NCBI RefSeq assembly: GCF_003946695.1
Contig: NZ_RHOX01000012.1
Location: 1-64,000 of the forward strand
Source of the DNA: Lapidilactobacillus bayanensis
GTDB taxonomy: Bacteria; Bacillota; Bacilli; Lactobacillales; Lactobacillaceae
Direction: 5' to 3'
DNA length: 64,000 nt
Shown here: one piece after another, positions 1-9,042 of the stretch
Position numbering within the stretch: position 1 is the first letter of the stretch
Layout of the letters: each line of letters begins with the position of its first letter
Program-made: the position numbers and the translations under genes
Notes under the pieces: model-generated
What the model saw: the letters and a program-made list of their open reading frames with translations, nothing else
The model's database searches: none
Told to the model about the DNA's origin: nothing

Positions 1-212
1 TCTTCGCTTTGTTCCCCAGTTTGCTCTGGTTCCGTAAAAACGCTGTTGTCCTCCAAAAGAGATAGCTGATTAGGATCGACCATCTTTTCAGAATGAGAGC
101 CATAGAGTTTTCGAGTTAGATAAGCGACCTGTTCACTAAGAATCTGAACTTGTTTGATTAGTTCAAGATTTTGAGCGAGAGCTTGTTTAAGCAGTTCATC
201 GGTAGTTGCCAT
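1..212 (-). mobile_element. IS66-family transposase (TnpC), N-terminal part, cut by window edge
   Basis: The reverse strand reads from an ATG at 212 off the left edge. The visible 70 residues begin MATTDELLKQALAQNLELI, continue as a leucine-rich coiled coil and reach LYGSHSEKM, the conserved LYG-SEK motif at the start of IS66 TnpC transposases. The catalytic DDE part lies outside the window. It follows tnpB and tnpA in the same direction, the normal IS66 gene order. It cannot be judged whether the element is intact. Confidence 0.85.
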
Positions 213-271
213 CAATATTGCCTTCATTCTGTTGTTATTGATATGAGTGTACCACTAATAAAACGCTTGCA

Positions 272-628
272 CTAGCCTTTTCTTGGAGGAATAGTTTGAC
301 GGACAGTAGATTCTAATCCCCAACCAGAAAGTAGGCGCTCAAGCTGTTTTACATGGAGCTTTTTAACCTCTTTTTGGTTAGTCGGCCATTGAAGACGACC
401 GTCTTCAATCCGTTTATAAAGTAAGAGGAAACCATCTCCAGCCCAATATAAGGCTTTAAAACGATCCTTGCGTGTTCCACAGAATAGAAATAAGGAACGA
501 TTGTATGGATCAAGTTTGTACTCTTCTTTGATAACGGTGGCCAAACCATCGATGCCACGGCGTAAATCTGTTTTACCACAGATTAAGTAGATACCGCTGA
601 GTTTGCGAACGTCAATGAGCATTGTCAA
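272..628 (-). CDS. tnpB: IS66 accessory protein TnpB (Orf2)
   Basis: A 118-residue protein with the typical IS66 TnpB core: SGIYLICGKTDLRRGIDGLA near residues 11-30, then SLFLFCGTRKDRFKALYW and FLLLYKRIEDGRLQWP. Family members are about 115 residues and are needed for IS66 transposition together with TnpA and TnpC; their exact biochemical role is unclear. It overlaps the end of tnpA by 17 bp, suggesting translational coupling, and is followed 59 bp later by tnpC. It appears intact. Confidence 0.93.
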   Translation of the reverse strand: MTMLIDVRKLSGIYLICGKTDLRRGIDGLATVIKEEYKLDPYNRSLFLFCGTRKDRFKALYWAGDGFLLLYKRIEDGRLQWPTNQKEVKKLHVKQLERLLSGWGLESTVRQTIPPRKG

Positions 629-794
629 ACACAGCTTTCATAAGTGCTTCAAGGACATAATTTTGAATTCGATTGTAGACAACAACTGTTTTATTGTCAT
701 CGATTCTCATTTGAAAAGCCTTTGTTGGTTGGTCTGAAAGCGAGTTGCGATCGCTGTCCAATTTAATTTGGACGATATCAGGTTTGTTTGCCAT
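612..794 (-). CDS. tnpA: IS66 accessory protein TnpA (Orf1), short form
   Basis: A 60-residue protein upstream of and overlapping tnpB. It begins MANKPDIVQIKLDSDRN and contains FQMRIDDNKTVVVYNRIQNYVLEALMKAV. Its position and size match the small first ORF of Gram-positive IS66-like elements rather than the longer proteobacterial TnpA with a clear helix-turn-helix. Identification rests mostly on gene order. Confidence 0.7.
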   Translation of the reverse strand: MANKPDIVQIKLDSDRNSLSDQPTKAFQMRIDDNKTVVVYNRIQNYVLEALMKAVFDNAH

Positions 795-799
795 ATAAA

Positions 800-836
800 A
801 AACACCTCACCATTTACTATGATGAGGTAATTTTAC
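800..836. repeat. probable right terminal end of the IS66 element
   Basis: Upstream of tnpA lies a hairpin (CCTCA at 804-808 pairing with TGAGG at 822-826). The sequence then runs into TTTTAC at 831-836; read from the outside this is GTAAAATTACC, consistent with IS66 inverted repeats that begin GTAA. Host coding sequence resumes at 837-838. The other inverted repeat is outside the window, so the boundary is approximate. Confidence 0.4.
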
Positions 837-2687
837 CTTGAATAAGTCGTGTTTCACAGCCGGTCGATTATTAACTGCTTACCTATTAAGTTTGAAAGAG
901 TACGAACAAAGGCTAAAAATAATTATTACTGTTAGAGACTATGCGCTTTCAGGAATAGTTAATCAATTGAAGGCTTTTGAAACAAAAATAATAAAAACAC
1001 CTTTAATGAACGATAAGCAGATTGAACTGTTGATCAAGAGCATAAATAAGATTTCTTCTAATAATCTTAGAGAAATAATAAAACTATCTCATAACAATCC
1101 ACGAATAGCCGTAATTGCAGCTATTATGACGAAGGAACATGATTATGAATTTATTAATGATGGAAAAGAAGTATTAGGTAGTTACTATGATCAAATCATT
1201 AGGGAAAACACTCTTTCCGAAAATGAGAAGGTTAGTCTATTTATTTTAAGCTTTAAAAACAGATTGAATTTAACTGATCAGGAATCATTGAAAGAATTAT
1301 TAAAATTTTTCAAAATTGATTTTGATAGTTTTTTACATTCGATAACCCAACTGCATGCTAAGGAATTATGTGATATTTTTCAGGATAAGGCAGCCAAAGT
1401 TAGCGATCAAAGCTTATCGGATTTTGTGATAATAGATTTTATTGTAAATAATAAAGTTTTTAAAGTAAGGGATTTTTTTATTGGCCTATTTCCTAAAAAT
1501 GAAAAAGCAATTGTTGAAATGCTTGTGCGTATTAACGACTTTGAATCATAGATGCTTGGATAGATTACTTAACGAATGAGATAAAGTACGTTTATAATAA
1601 AATCATTGCTGACATTGATAAGGAACATTTTTTAATACAATATGGAACACTGATACCTATTGAAGCACTTGCCTATACGAATGAGAAGATACAATCTGCT
1701 AGTAATGTTGAGTATCAGATTTCACAGACAGAATTTGAAGAGAAAAAGAGAAACAGTCAAATCAATGATTCGATTATTAATATTCTTTGTTCATTGTCAC
1801 ACAGTGAAAAATTTAATAGTGCTGGTATCCTCCTTATTGAATACTTGAAAAAAAGACAGGATAAAATTTATGAAATTTTTTCAGCTATTAAATCTAACTT
1901 TGATATTGAAGATGGTTGGGGTTATTATTTAAAAAAAAGATTTAGTATTCTTGAAGTGTTTTCAAAACAAGAAAATATTAATAAGCTAATGGCTTTGCTA
2001 ATTGTCAATATCCTTGATGAATTTCTAAAGTTTTCTGGAGAAAAAATTATTTCTAATGATCGGAATGTAGTAATTAACCATTATACATTAGCTGATGGTG
2101 ATTATTTAATCGGACTTCACAGAAAAATATTTGACTTGCTTTTTAAGATTTACAATTTGAGATATGAAGAGGTTAATAATTGTATAGATAAACTATTATT
2201 TAATTATCCGGTTTATGAAGTAAAAAATGGTTTCACTAAAACTGTTAGTTCGGATCTGAAATGCATAGAAGAATTTTTTTTCAAGGACTCAAGTAAATTG
2301 AGTATTAGAGATGAAGTCATAATATTTGAATTGAGCTCAGAAGCAAAAAAACTAGAGTTACCGGCTTATTTATTTGCCAATTATAAGCTGTCAAAAAGTC
2401 AAGAAATTTATGTAACTTTTTCTTCTAACAGATTTTCTTATAACAAAAAAGAATTTAACTATGAAGAATATCAAAAACTAAGAATGAGAAAATTAATCGA
2501 AGTTTTTGATGAATACTCTGATGATTTATTGCAATTGTTCAATGTGTTTGCAAAATATCAAACAGATGCACTGTTAAATAAGCATAAAGTGGAGGAATCG
2601 TTATTATTTTTATATTCAAAATTATGTATTGACGATAAGGTAAAAATGTTGACGAGTTTGTTGAACAGTAAGTTTATGCTAAAATAA
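837..2687 (+). pseudogene. STAND/NACHT-like NTPase gene, 5' part lost to IS66 and frameshifted
   Basis: Two long open frames belong to one gene. Frame 1 (838-1551) begins abruptly at the IS66 end and holds RLKIIITVRDYA at about residues 25-36, the pattern of strand plus sensor-1 arginine seen in STAND-type AAA+ ATPases, followed by Ile/Leu/Lys-rich helical sequence. It stops at 1549-1551. The next frame is open from 1545, well before the first usable start at 1794, and reads IIDAWIDYLTNEIKYVYNK, joining naturally to RINDFES at the end of frame 1. A one-base change near 1541-1550 therefore splits the gene. The 3' part (to 2687) is helical with no recognised motif. The Walker A region must lie left of the IS copy or be lost. 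Many STAND ATPases serve phage defence; for this one that is inference. Confidence 0.6.
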
Positions 2688-2781
2688 ACAAAGTTAATCG
2701 TTGTCTAATAATATTGTAAAATATGAAAAGTATTTTTTTAATTTCAGAAATAAGTTTATTCGAATATTTATGGATTTATAG

Positions 2782-2880
2782 CATAATGATCCAGATAAGT
2801 TGCTCATCAAAAACGATGCGATTTGTCTGGGTTATTTTTATAAGGAAGGCTCTCACGAAATATTTAAATCTTTTTCATAA
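2782..2880 (+). pseudogene. short degenerate coding remnant
   Basis: The frame 2782-2880 reads HNDPDKLLIKNDAICLGYFY and continues KEGSHEIFKSFS before a TAA, which looks like protein, but a TAG lies directly upstream and no start is present. It is probably the eroded end of another gene of the broken locus to the left. The other frame here (a 63-residue ORF at 2723-2914) has an unlikely composition and is not accepted. Confidence 0.3.
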
Positions 2881-3091
2881 AGGAGTCGCGTTTGATTTGA
2901 CAATTCAAAGTTAGGAAATATCATCTTATTATAATTGAATTTTATTTCAAAATAAAAACGACACACTTTGATTGATAATGCGTTAAGATTTACCGTCAAC
3001 TAATTTAAGATTTAATAAACTAGTGTAAAATAAATACCAGTGAAACGCTGCTGGCCTAATGAAGAATATAAGGGATATGTGGAAGTAAACG
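2881..3091 (+). other. AT-rich spacer upstream of the SNF2 helicase
   Basis: No gene is supported here. The sequence is AT-rich and contains a possible -10 (TAAAAT, 3026-3031) about 60 bp before the helicase start, without a convincing -35. A GGAAG ribosome site lies just before the ATG at 3092. Confidence 0.4.
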
Positions 3092-6000
3092 ATGGAAAAA
3101 CGAGTAATGCCGATCAGAATCTGGAATCGGGGCGAGAAAATTGTCGATAACAATGCGGTTGAGATTCAGTATATTGACAATAATGAGCAGGAAGTTGACG
3201 CGATAGTTTATGGTACCGAAGCGTATGGCGTAACGGTTAACCAAAAAAACAGCCAACAGGATTTTTGTGAATGTCCGTATTTTCCTGATCGTGGTTATTG
3301 TAAACACATTGCTGCGGTGATCAAATTATTAAAGGCGCAAGGTCGACCAATTGATCGGCTGTTTGATCAGACAACTGATGATCTTGATTTTGCAACGGAA
3401 TTTGGTAAAGATTATTTATTAATTTCGGAAAATTTTGAAGAAGCACTTCGTGAACATCCTAATCGCGCAAGAGAAGTTTATGCTAATAAAGAGCTGTATA
3501 ATCAATTACGGACTGACCCCACTTCATGGGAGGCTTTTTTTGCTAAACAATCGGCTCAAGAAACAACATCTGAATTGCAGTCGCAGATGATGCAGGCTAG
3601 CCGTGAACGACAGCCACGAGCTAGCGGCGAATATTTTCTTAACCAGATTGATTTGCCTGAGCAGCATTATTTCAAATCATTAGCTGAGACAAATTCGGAT
3701 ACTGATGCGGCACTTTGTTTAGAAGTGACGCTGGTGATTAGTAAGGTTGTGGATACTTGGCACTATTTGACGGCCAAGCAGTTGTTTATTAAACTGCGAA
3801 TTGCCGCTGCTGATGATCAAAAATTTTACGTTGTCAGTAATATTGATCAGTTCTTAGAAGCATATATTATCGGGGGCGTTTATCAGACCGGTGGGAAACG
3901 CACTTTTCGGCTGTCCGCTAATGCCTTTACACCAGCAGAACAGGCGTTACTTGATTTTTTAAAGGGGGCGGAACCGGATGTTCAAAACATCAAACATGGT
4001 GCTAATCCTCATAAATATTTTATGTTATCGCAATATGAGCTTGAGCACACGTTTGCTTTATTAACGGCCGTACCAAATTTTATTTTTCAACCAGATGAAC
4101 AGTCGGAGGAGACTTACGCGACTGTCGAGCTAAAACCGTATACAGCTGAAGCTGGCCTGCTCACTGGTGAAATCGTTGCGAATAAGTTTGGTTATGATTT
4201 TACGCTTGAATCACATTATACAAATTTTATTGATACAAATTTATTATTTGTTCGCAACAACACCCTTTATCGGGCAACGGATAAACAATTTCAGCTAATT
4301 TCCCAAGTTATTAATAGTTATCATGATGTTGTGCGTGAATATTCAATTGATAACGTGCTGCATTTTCCGGTTGGTAGTGAGACGCAGCTCAGTACTTTTG
4401 CGAAGCTGTTTCAGCAAATCGGGCTACTTAAGTTTCCCGCACAACTAGCTAGTGTATCAATGATTCCGCATTTTGATCTTGATAAAAACAAGCAGACGTT
4501 AGAACTCAGCTTGGCTTTCGAGTATCATGGCGAGCTGGTCGATAGTAACGCAGTCGCTCAGATGTCGGCACAGACGCGTAATTTAGATATGGAAGAGCAA
4601 GCGTTCGACTACTTACGCAGCCTGGATTTTCATAGAGCTGGTCATTTATGGGTCAAAAAATTTGCACTGGCGGGGGATCTATACCGCTTCTTTATTCAAG
4701 AGTTGCCTAATTTACGGGACAACGGGGTCGTTACCATGTCACCGGAACTAGAAGGAATGTTGCGTGATTCAGCTGAATTAGCACCAGAGATTGCGGTCAG
4801 TGAAGCAGATGGTTTCTTGGCGATCAACTTCTCTTTTAACGGAATCGGCGAAAAAGAAGTCGATTATGTTTTGGCACAATTAGATGTAGAGCGACCATTT
4901 ATTGAGCAACCCGATGGATCAATCGTCATTGTCGATGATGAGTTGAAAAAGGTTTCCGCTGCTTTGGCTAAAGTCAGGGCACAAGGTAAATTTAAAAATG
5001 GGCAAATGAAAGTCCATGCCTCACAAGCGCTAGCAATTCAGGCCGCTTTAGGTGACACGGCCAATTTTGATCAAAAATTTAAACAATTGACGACTGATTT
5101 AGCACACCCGGAAAAATTCAAAGTGGCGTTTAATCGACCAATCAATGCGCAACTACGTCCATATCAAAAAGTCGGAGTTAAGTGGCTGGAAATGCTGGAT
5201 TCCTATAACTTCGGCGGTATTCTGGCAGATGAAATGGGCTTGGGTAAAACATTGCAGATGATTACGTTTTTAAATAATCATTTGGCCAGTGACAAGGTCA
5301 ATCTGGTGGTTTCGCCGGCATCACTGATCTATAATTGGCGGGAAGAATTTGCTAAGTTTGCGCCGGAGATTGAAGTGGCCGTGGTTGATGGCAGCAAAGC
5401 CAATCGTTGTCAGCTGATTAAAACGAGTACGGCGGCGGTTCTAATCACGAGTTACAACAGCGCGCGGTTAGATGTCGATGATTATCAACAACGTGACTTG
5501 AACTATCTCGTGCTTGATGAAGCGCAGTACGTTAAGAACGGCAGCACTAAAACTAATCAGAATCTACGCAAATTAACGCCGAAAAATATTTTTGCATTAT
5601 CGGGCACGCCGATTGAAAACCGTGCTGAAGAGCTATGGGCAATCTTTGCCTTAGTGATGCCGGGGTTGTTACCAAATAAGAAGGCGTTCAATAAGTTATC
5701 GGCTGATCAGATTGCGATCCGGGTCAAACCATTTATCTTACGACGTGAGAAAGCGACCGTGCTCAAGGATCTGCCGCCAAAGGTTGAATCTAATTTATCC
5801 AATGAAATGACGAAGGAACAAAAGACGGTTTATTTGGCACAACTGAAGCAAATGCAGATTAAGATCCAAGGGATGTCCAGCGAAAACTTTGTTAAAAATA
5901 AAATTGCTATTTTGGCTGGTTTGACGCGCTTGCGGCAAATTTGCGACACACCAGCCTTATATATGGAAGATTATCAAGATGGCTCCGGTAAGTTAGAGCA

Positions 6001-6496
6001 GTTGAACGAGATTTTGCGTCAGGCCCAAGATAATCAACATCGCGTGCTGATCTTTTCGCAGTTCACGAGCATGCTGAATATTATCGAGGCCGAGTTAGCC
6101 AAGCAAGACATCACCACATTTATGTTGCAAGGCAATACGAAGCCGAAAGAACGTCTGGCCATGGTTGATGCATTCAATGTCGGTGAAAAGTCTGTTTTCT
6201 TGATTTCGCTGAAGGCTGGCGGGACCGGTTTGAATTTAACCGGTGCCGACACGGTGATCTTAGTTGATCTCTGGTGGAATCCAGCGGTTGAAGATCAGGC
6301 TACAGCGCGGGCGCACCGAATCGGGCAAAAGAAAAAGGTAGAAGTCTATCGCCTGATTACTAAAGGTACGATTGAGGAGCAAATTTACAAGTTACAAGAA
6401 AAGAAACGTAACTTCGTCGATCAAGTGTTGAGTGGTACTGAGAATAAAGGCTCGTTGACCGAAGAAGAGGTTCGATTGATTTTGGGTATTGAATAA
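3092..6496 (+). CDS. SWIM zinc-finger SNF2-family helicase/ATPase
   Basis: An 1134-residue DNA-dependent ATPase of the Swi2/Snf2 group. A SWIM zinc finger (C-x-C...C-x-H, FCECPYFPDRGYCKHIA, about residues 57-73) is followed by a long middle region. The SNF2 ATPase core starts near residue 700: Walker A DEMGLGKT near 715, DEAQ near 808, SGTPIENR near 838. The C-terminal helicase half carries GGTGLN near 1045 and ARAHRIGQ near 1072. Length and order match the widespread Firmicute SWIM-SNF2 proteins, whose function is poorly known (chromatin-like remodelling, repair or RNA-polymerase recycling have been proposed). The ATG at 3092 has a GGAAG site at good spacing. A terminator follows directly, so it is probably monocistronic. 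Confidence 0.92.
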   Translation: MEKRVMPIRIWNRGEKIVDNNAVEIQYIDNNEQEVDAIVYGTEAYGVTVNQKNSQQDFCECPYFPDRGYCKHIAAVIKLLKAQGRPIDRLFDQTTDDLDFATEFGKDYLLISENFEEALREHPNRAREVYANKELYNQLRTDPTSWEAFFAKQSAQETTSELQSQMMQASRERQPRASGEYFLNQIDLPEQHYFKSLAETNSDTDAALCLEVTLVISKVVDTWHYLTAKQLFIKLRIAAADDQKFYVVSNIDQFLEAYIIGGVYQTGGKRTFRLSANAFTPAEQALLDFLKGAEPDVQNIKHGANPHKYFMLSQYELEHTFALLTAVPNFIFQPDEQSEETYATVELKPYTAEAGLLTGEIVANKFGYDFTLESHYTNFIDTNLLFVRNNTLYRATDKQFQLISQVINSYHDVVREYSIDNVLHFPVGSETQLSTFAKLFQQIGLLKFPAQLASVSMIPHFDLDKNKQTLELSLAFEYHGELVDSNAVAQMSAQTRNLDMEEQAFDYLRSLDFHRAGHLWVKKFALAGDLYRFFIQELPNLRDNGVVTMSPELEGMLRDSAELAPEIAVSEADGFLAINFSFNGIGEKEVDYVLAQLDVERPFIEQPDGSIVIVDDELKKVSAALAKVRAQGKFKNGQMKVHASQALAIQAALGDTANFDQKFKQLTTDLAHPEKFKVAFNRPINAQLRPYQKVGVKWLEMLDSYNFGGILADEMGLGKTLQMITFLNNHLASDKVNLVVSPASLIYNWREEFAKFAPEIEVAVVDGSKANRCQLIKTSTAAVLITSYNSARLDVDDYQQRDLNYLVLDEAQYVKNGSTKTNQNLRKLTPKNIFALSGTPIENRAEELWAIFALVMPGLLPNKKAFNKLSADQIAIRVKPFILRREKATVLKDLPPKVESNLSNEMTKEQKTVYLAQLKQMQIKIQGMSSENFVKNKIAILAGLTRLRQICDTPALYMEDYQDGSGKLEQLNEILRQAQDNQHRVLIFSQFTSMLNIIEAELAKQDITTFMLQGNTKPKERLAMVDAFNVGEKSVFLISLKAGGTGLNLTGADTVILVDLWWNPAVEDQATARAHRIGQKKKVEVYRLITKGTIEEQIYKLQEKKRNFVDQVLSGTENKGSLTEEEVRLILGIE

Positions 6497-6505
6497 GTAA
6501 GAGTG

Positions 6506-6535
6506 GTGCTGGTCAAGCCGATCAGCACTATTTTT
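6506..6535 (+). terminator. Rho-independent terminator after SNF2 helicase
   Basis: GTGCTGGTC pairs with GATCAGCAC (one G-U pair) around AAGCC and is followed by TATTTTT. It lies 10 bp after the helicase stop. Confidence 0.75.
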
Positions 6536-6926
6536 AACGTAATTTTGTTGGTAATAAATAATAATGGAAACCATCTCTCTATGTATAGCAAAATTTACGA
6601 AAGTGACCGAATTTTTAAAGTTCGGTTCTTTAAAATTTATGAGCTTATAAATACTTGCTAATTTAATCGTCTCATGATAATCTAATGGCATCATTTAAAA
6701 TTATATTGAGAAAGAAGTGTTCCGGTTGCGCTTTTAATCTTGCAAATTAAGCATAGTTGAATAGATGTCTCTTTAAGGACGTGTTTTTGAGGCAAACTAT
6801 GCACTTTTGACAAGATTAAATGTAGACTAGAACCCTTCTTTTTTGTATCTGAAATTATCTCCATAACAAAAGAAGGGCGTCTATACTTGGCGAAAGTGTG
6901 GACGCTATTTTTGTGTTTTGAAAAAA
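6536..6926. other. non-coding stretch with hairpins before the repeat array
   Basis: No credible gene is seen on either strand; the 82- and 100-residue reverse ORFs here have no ribosome site and cross hairpins. Two inverted repeats are visible: CCGAA/TTCGG around 6610-6627, and CCCTTCTTTTTTG (6833-6845) pairing with CAAAAGAAGGG (6867-6877), which resembles a bidirectional terminator. A third weak stem (GCGTC/GACGC, 6877-6914) ends in ATTTTT just before the first repeat unit. Confidence 0.4.
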
Positions 6927-7033
6927 GTGCGAAACGCAACTGGGTGTCGTGTATTTAAGCGTGAATCTTGCTGCGTTGGCACGCAGTAATCTTTCCGTTT
7001 AAATACAAACACCCAACCCGTTGGCTTTCGCAC
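6927..7033 (+). repeat. hairpin repeat unit 1 (type A)
   Basis: First of five tandem ~107-bp units. It starts GTGCGAAA and ends TTTCGCAC; the arms GGGTGT...TATTTAAGC and GTTTAAATA...ACACCC pair, with an inner stem CTGCGT/ACGCAG at the tip. Nearly identical to units 3 and 5. Confidence 0.85.
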
Positions 7034-7046
7034 TTGGATTTAAAAT

Positions 7047-7155
7047 GTGCTACGAAGCAACTGGCGGAAGTGAATTTAAGCGTGAATCTCCTTGCGTTAA
7101 CACGCAATGATCTTCCCGTTTAAATTCATACCGCCAATCCGTTGCTTCTTCGCAC
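7047..7155 (+). repeat. hairpin repeat unit 2 (type B)
   Basis: Same frame as unit 1 (GTGC...TCGCAC, TTTAAGCGTGAATC core, inner TTGCGT/ACGCAA stem), but the arm is different: CAACTGGCGG pairs with CCGCCAATCCGTTG. The arm change is matched on both sides, so the fold is kept. Confidence 0.85.
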
Positions 7156-7168
7156 TCTGATTTGAAAC

Positions 7169-7275
7169 GTGTTCAAGCCAACTGGGTGTCGTGTATTTAA
7201 GCGTGAATCTTGCTGCGTTGGCACGCATCAATCTTCCCGTTTAAATACAAACACCCAACCCGTTGGCTTTCGCAC
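7169..7275 (+). repeat. hairpin repeat unit 3 (type A)
   Basis: Near-copy of unit 1, beginning GTGTTCAAGCC and ending GGCTTTCGCAC. It is separated from unit 2 and unit 4 by the same 13-bp linker, TCTGATTTGAAAC. Confidence 0.85.
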
Positions 7276-7288
7276 TCTGATTTGAAAC

Positions 7289-7397
7289 GTGCTGCGAAAG
7301 TCTGACAACTCCGCTTAAGTCAGCAATAAATAAGTTCAAAATACGAACTTTTTCATTGCTTTCTTAATGCTCGTTGTCAACCCGACTTTCTTCGCAC
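7289..7397 (+). repeat. hairpin repeat unit 4 (type C)
   Basis: The outer stem GAAAGTCTGACAAC pairs with GTTGTCAACCCGACTTTC; an inner stem AAGTTC/GAACTT and AGCAAT/ATTGCT closes the tip. Boundaries and linker match the other units. Its near-complement occurs at 48217-48325. Confidence 0.85.
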
Positions 7398-7412
7398 TCT
7401 GATTTTCGAAAC

Positions 7413-7519
7413 GTGCTCAAGCCAACTGGGTGTCGTGTATTTAAGCGTGAATCTTGCTGCGTTGGCACGCATCAATCTTCCCGTTTAAATACAAACACCC
7501 AACCCGTTGGCTTTCGCAC
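7413..7519 (+). repeat. hairpin repeat unit 5 (type A), abutting ABC-F ribosome site
   Basis: Near-copy of units 1 and 3. The closing GGCTTTCGCAC ends at 7519, only 2 bp before the GGAGGTG ribosome site of the ABC-F gene, so the last hairpin forms the immediate 5' leader of that gene. Confidence 0.85.
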
Positions 7520-7533
7520 TTGGAGGTGATTTT

Positions 7534-9042
7534 ATGGGTAGTATTAAAATTGTCAATCTTTCTTTTCGATATGATGACGCGGGTCTTAATATTTTTAATC
7601 ACTTGAATTTAGATCTGGATTCTTCGTGGAAATTGGGATTGGTTGGTCGTAACGGTCGGGGCAAAACGACTTTTCTCAATTTACTAAGAAAAAGACTGCA
7701 AGGATTGGGTCAGATTCAAACACAGTTAAACTTTTCATATTTTCCTATTGAAATAAATAATTCGGAAAATATGACACTATATGAACTGCAAAGTCAGGTT
7801 AGTTTTGAGCAATGGGAGCTTGAACGGGAACTTAATTTACTGAACGTTGATGTGAATTTACTTTGGCAACCTTTCAAGACGTTAAGTGGTGGTGAACAAA
7901 CCAAGGTTTTACTAGCTTTGTCTTTTATCGATCAGAATTCGTTTCCCTTGATCGATGAACCAACCAATCATTTGGATGTGAGTAGTCGTGATCAGATTGC
8001 CCAGTATTTAGCAAAGCACGATCGTGGTTATATTGTGGTTAGTCATGACCGCGACTTTCTAAATCAAGTGACCGATCATATCTTGGCGATTGAGAACACT
8101 GAAATTCATTTATACCAAGGGAATTATGCCGCCTATGAAGCAACGAAAAACAACCGTGACGCTTTTAATGCTGAAAAGAATCAAAAATTAAAAGGTCAGA
8201 TTAAAAGTTTGCAACAAAAGAGCACTCAATTTCGTAATTGGTCCGACAATATTGAAGCGTCGAAATATGATGGCAAGAAAACACAAGCTATTATTAATCG
8301 ACGCGCACAAATCAATAAGGCCGCGGTAGGTCATGCTGCGGAAAAAATGATGAGAAAAGCGCTAAACGTTGAACACCGTCTAGATCGACAGGTTGAAGCA
8401 AAAAAGGCGTTAATGACCAATATCGAAGCGATGCCCGATTTAACGATGAATTTTAAGCCTGACTACCATCATGTCTTACTTGAAACCAAACATTTTTCGC
8501 TGCAAATTCAGGATAAAAAATTATTTCATGATTTAAATTTGCAAATTAAAAATCACGCTATTGTGTCACTTGAAGGGAAAAATGGCTCGGGCAAGTCAAC
8601 TTTTTTGAAAATGTTATTAGGTCAGTTTGATCACGTTAACTATCAGGGTAAATTTGAATTAGCCAATGGGGTACAAATTTCATATCTTCCTCAAAACTTT
8701 GTCGAATATACGGGTACGCTGAGTCAATTTGCAGAAAAGCAGCAAATTTCTTATGAGGCACTGCTTAATAATTTAAAGAAAATGGGTTTTCCCAGAGCTA
8801 GTTTCACGACCAAAATAGAGGAAATGAGTATGGGACAACAAAAACGTGTCGCGTTGGCAAAATCGTTAGTTGAACCTGCAGCCCTGTATTTGTGGGACGA
8901 ACCGGCCAACTATCTCGATGTTTTTAACCAAGATCAATTGATTAAGTTGTTAAAAGAAATCCAACCGGCGATGTTGTTGATTGAACATGATCAATACTTT
9001 ATTCAACAAGTTGCGAGTCAGAGAATTCAATTGCAGAGATAA
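7534..9042 (+). CDS. Lsa/Vga-type ABC-F ribosome-protection ATPase
   Basis: A 502-residue protein with two ABC ATPase domains and no membrane segments. Domain 1: SSWKLGLVGRNGRGKTTFL (Walker A near residue 40), LSGGEQTK near 117 and IDEPTNHLD near 140. A Lys/Gln-rich linker follows (about 200-300). Domain 2: GKNGSGKST near 348, degenerate signature MSMGQQKR near 431 and WDEPANYLD near 454. The WKLGLxGRNGRGKTT and WDEPxNYxD patterns are typical of the antibiotic-resistance ABC-F group (Lsa, Vga, Sal), which release lincosamides, streptogramin A and pleuromutilins from the ribosome. The ATG at 7534 is chosen for its GGAGGTG site; a longer reading from 7507 would run through the repeat. Resistance itself is inference. 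Confidence 0.85.
   Translation: MGSIKIVNLSFRYDDAGLNIFNHLNLDLDSSWKLGLVGRNGRGKTTFLNLLRKRLQGLGQIQTQLNFSYFPIEINNSENMTLYELQSQVSFEQWELERELNLLNVDVNLLWQPFKTLSGGEQTKVLLALSFIDQNSFPLIDEPTNHLDVSSRDQIAQYLAKHDRGYIVVSHDRDFLNQVTDHILAIENTEIHLYQGNYAAYEATKNNRDAFNAEKNQKLKGQIKSLQQKSTQFRNWSDNIEASKYDGKKTQAIINRRAQINKAAVGHAAEKMMRKALNVEHRLDRQVEAKKALMTNIEAMPDLTMNFKPDYHHVLLETKHFSLQIQDKKLFHDLNLQIKNHAIVSLEGKNGSGKSTFLKMLLGQFDHVNYQGKFELANGVQISYLPQNFVEYTGTLSQFAEKQQISYEALLNNLKKMGFPRASFTTKIEEMSMGQQKRVALAKSLVEPAALYLWDEPANYLDVFNQDQLIKLLKEIQPAMLLIEHDQYFIQQVASQRIQLQR

Noticed and set aside
1660-1848. 62-residue ORF
   Set aside because: It is out of frame with the NTPase reading that runs through this region and has an unlikely composition.
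3056-3307. 83-residue reverse ORF
   Set aside because: It is antisense to the SWIM region of the SNF2 gene and has no ribosome site.
6691-6939. 82-residue reverse ORF
   Set aside because: It spans terminator-like hairpins and the first repeat unit and has no ribosome site.
6927-7519. CRISPR array
   Set aside because: Units are 107-109 bp, palindromic and separated by a constant 13-bp linker; there are no unique spacers and no cas genes.
7507-7533. Upstream start for the ABC-F gene
   Set aside because: It would begin inside repeat unit 5 without a ribosome site; ATG 7534 has GGAGGTG at proper spacing.
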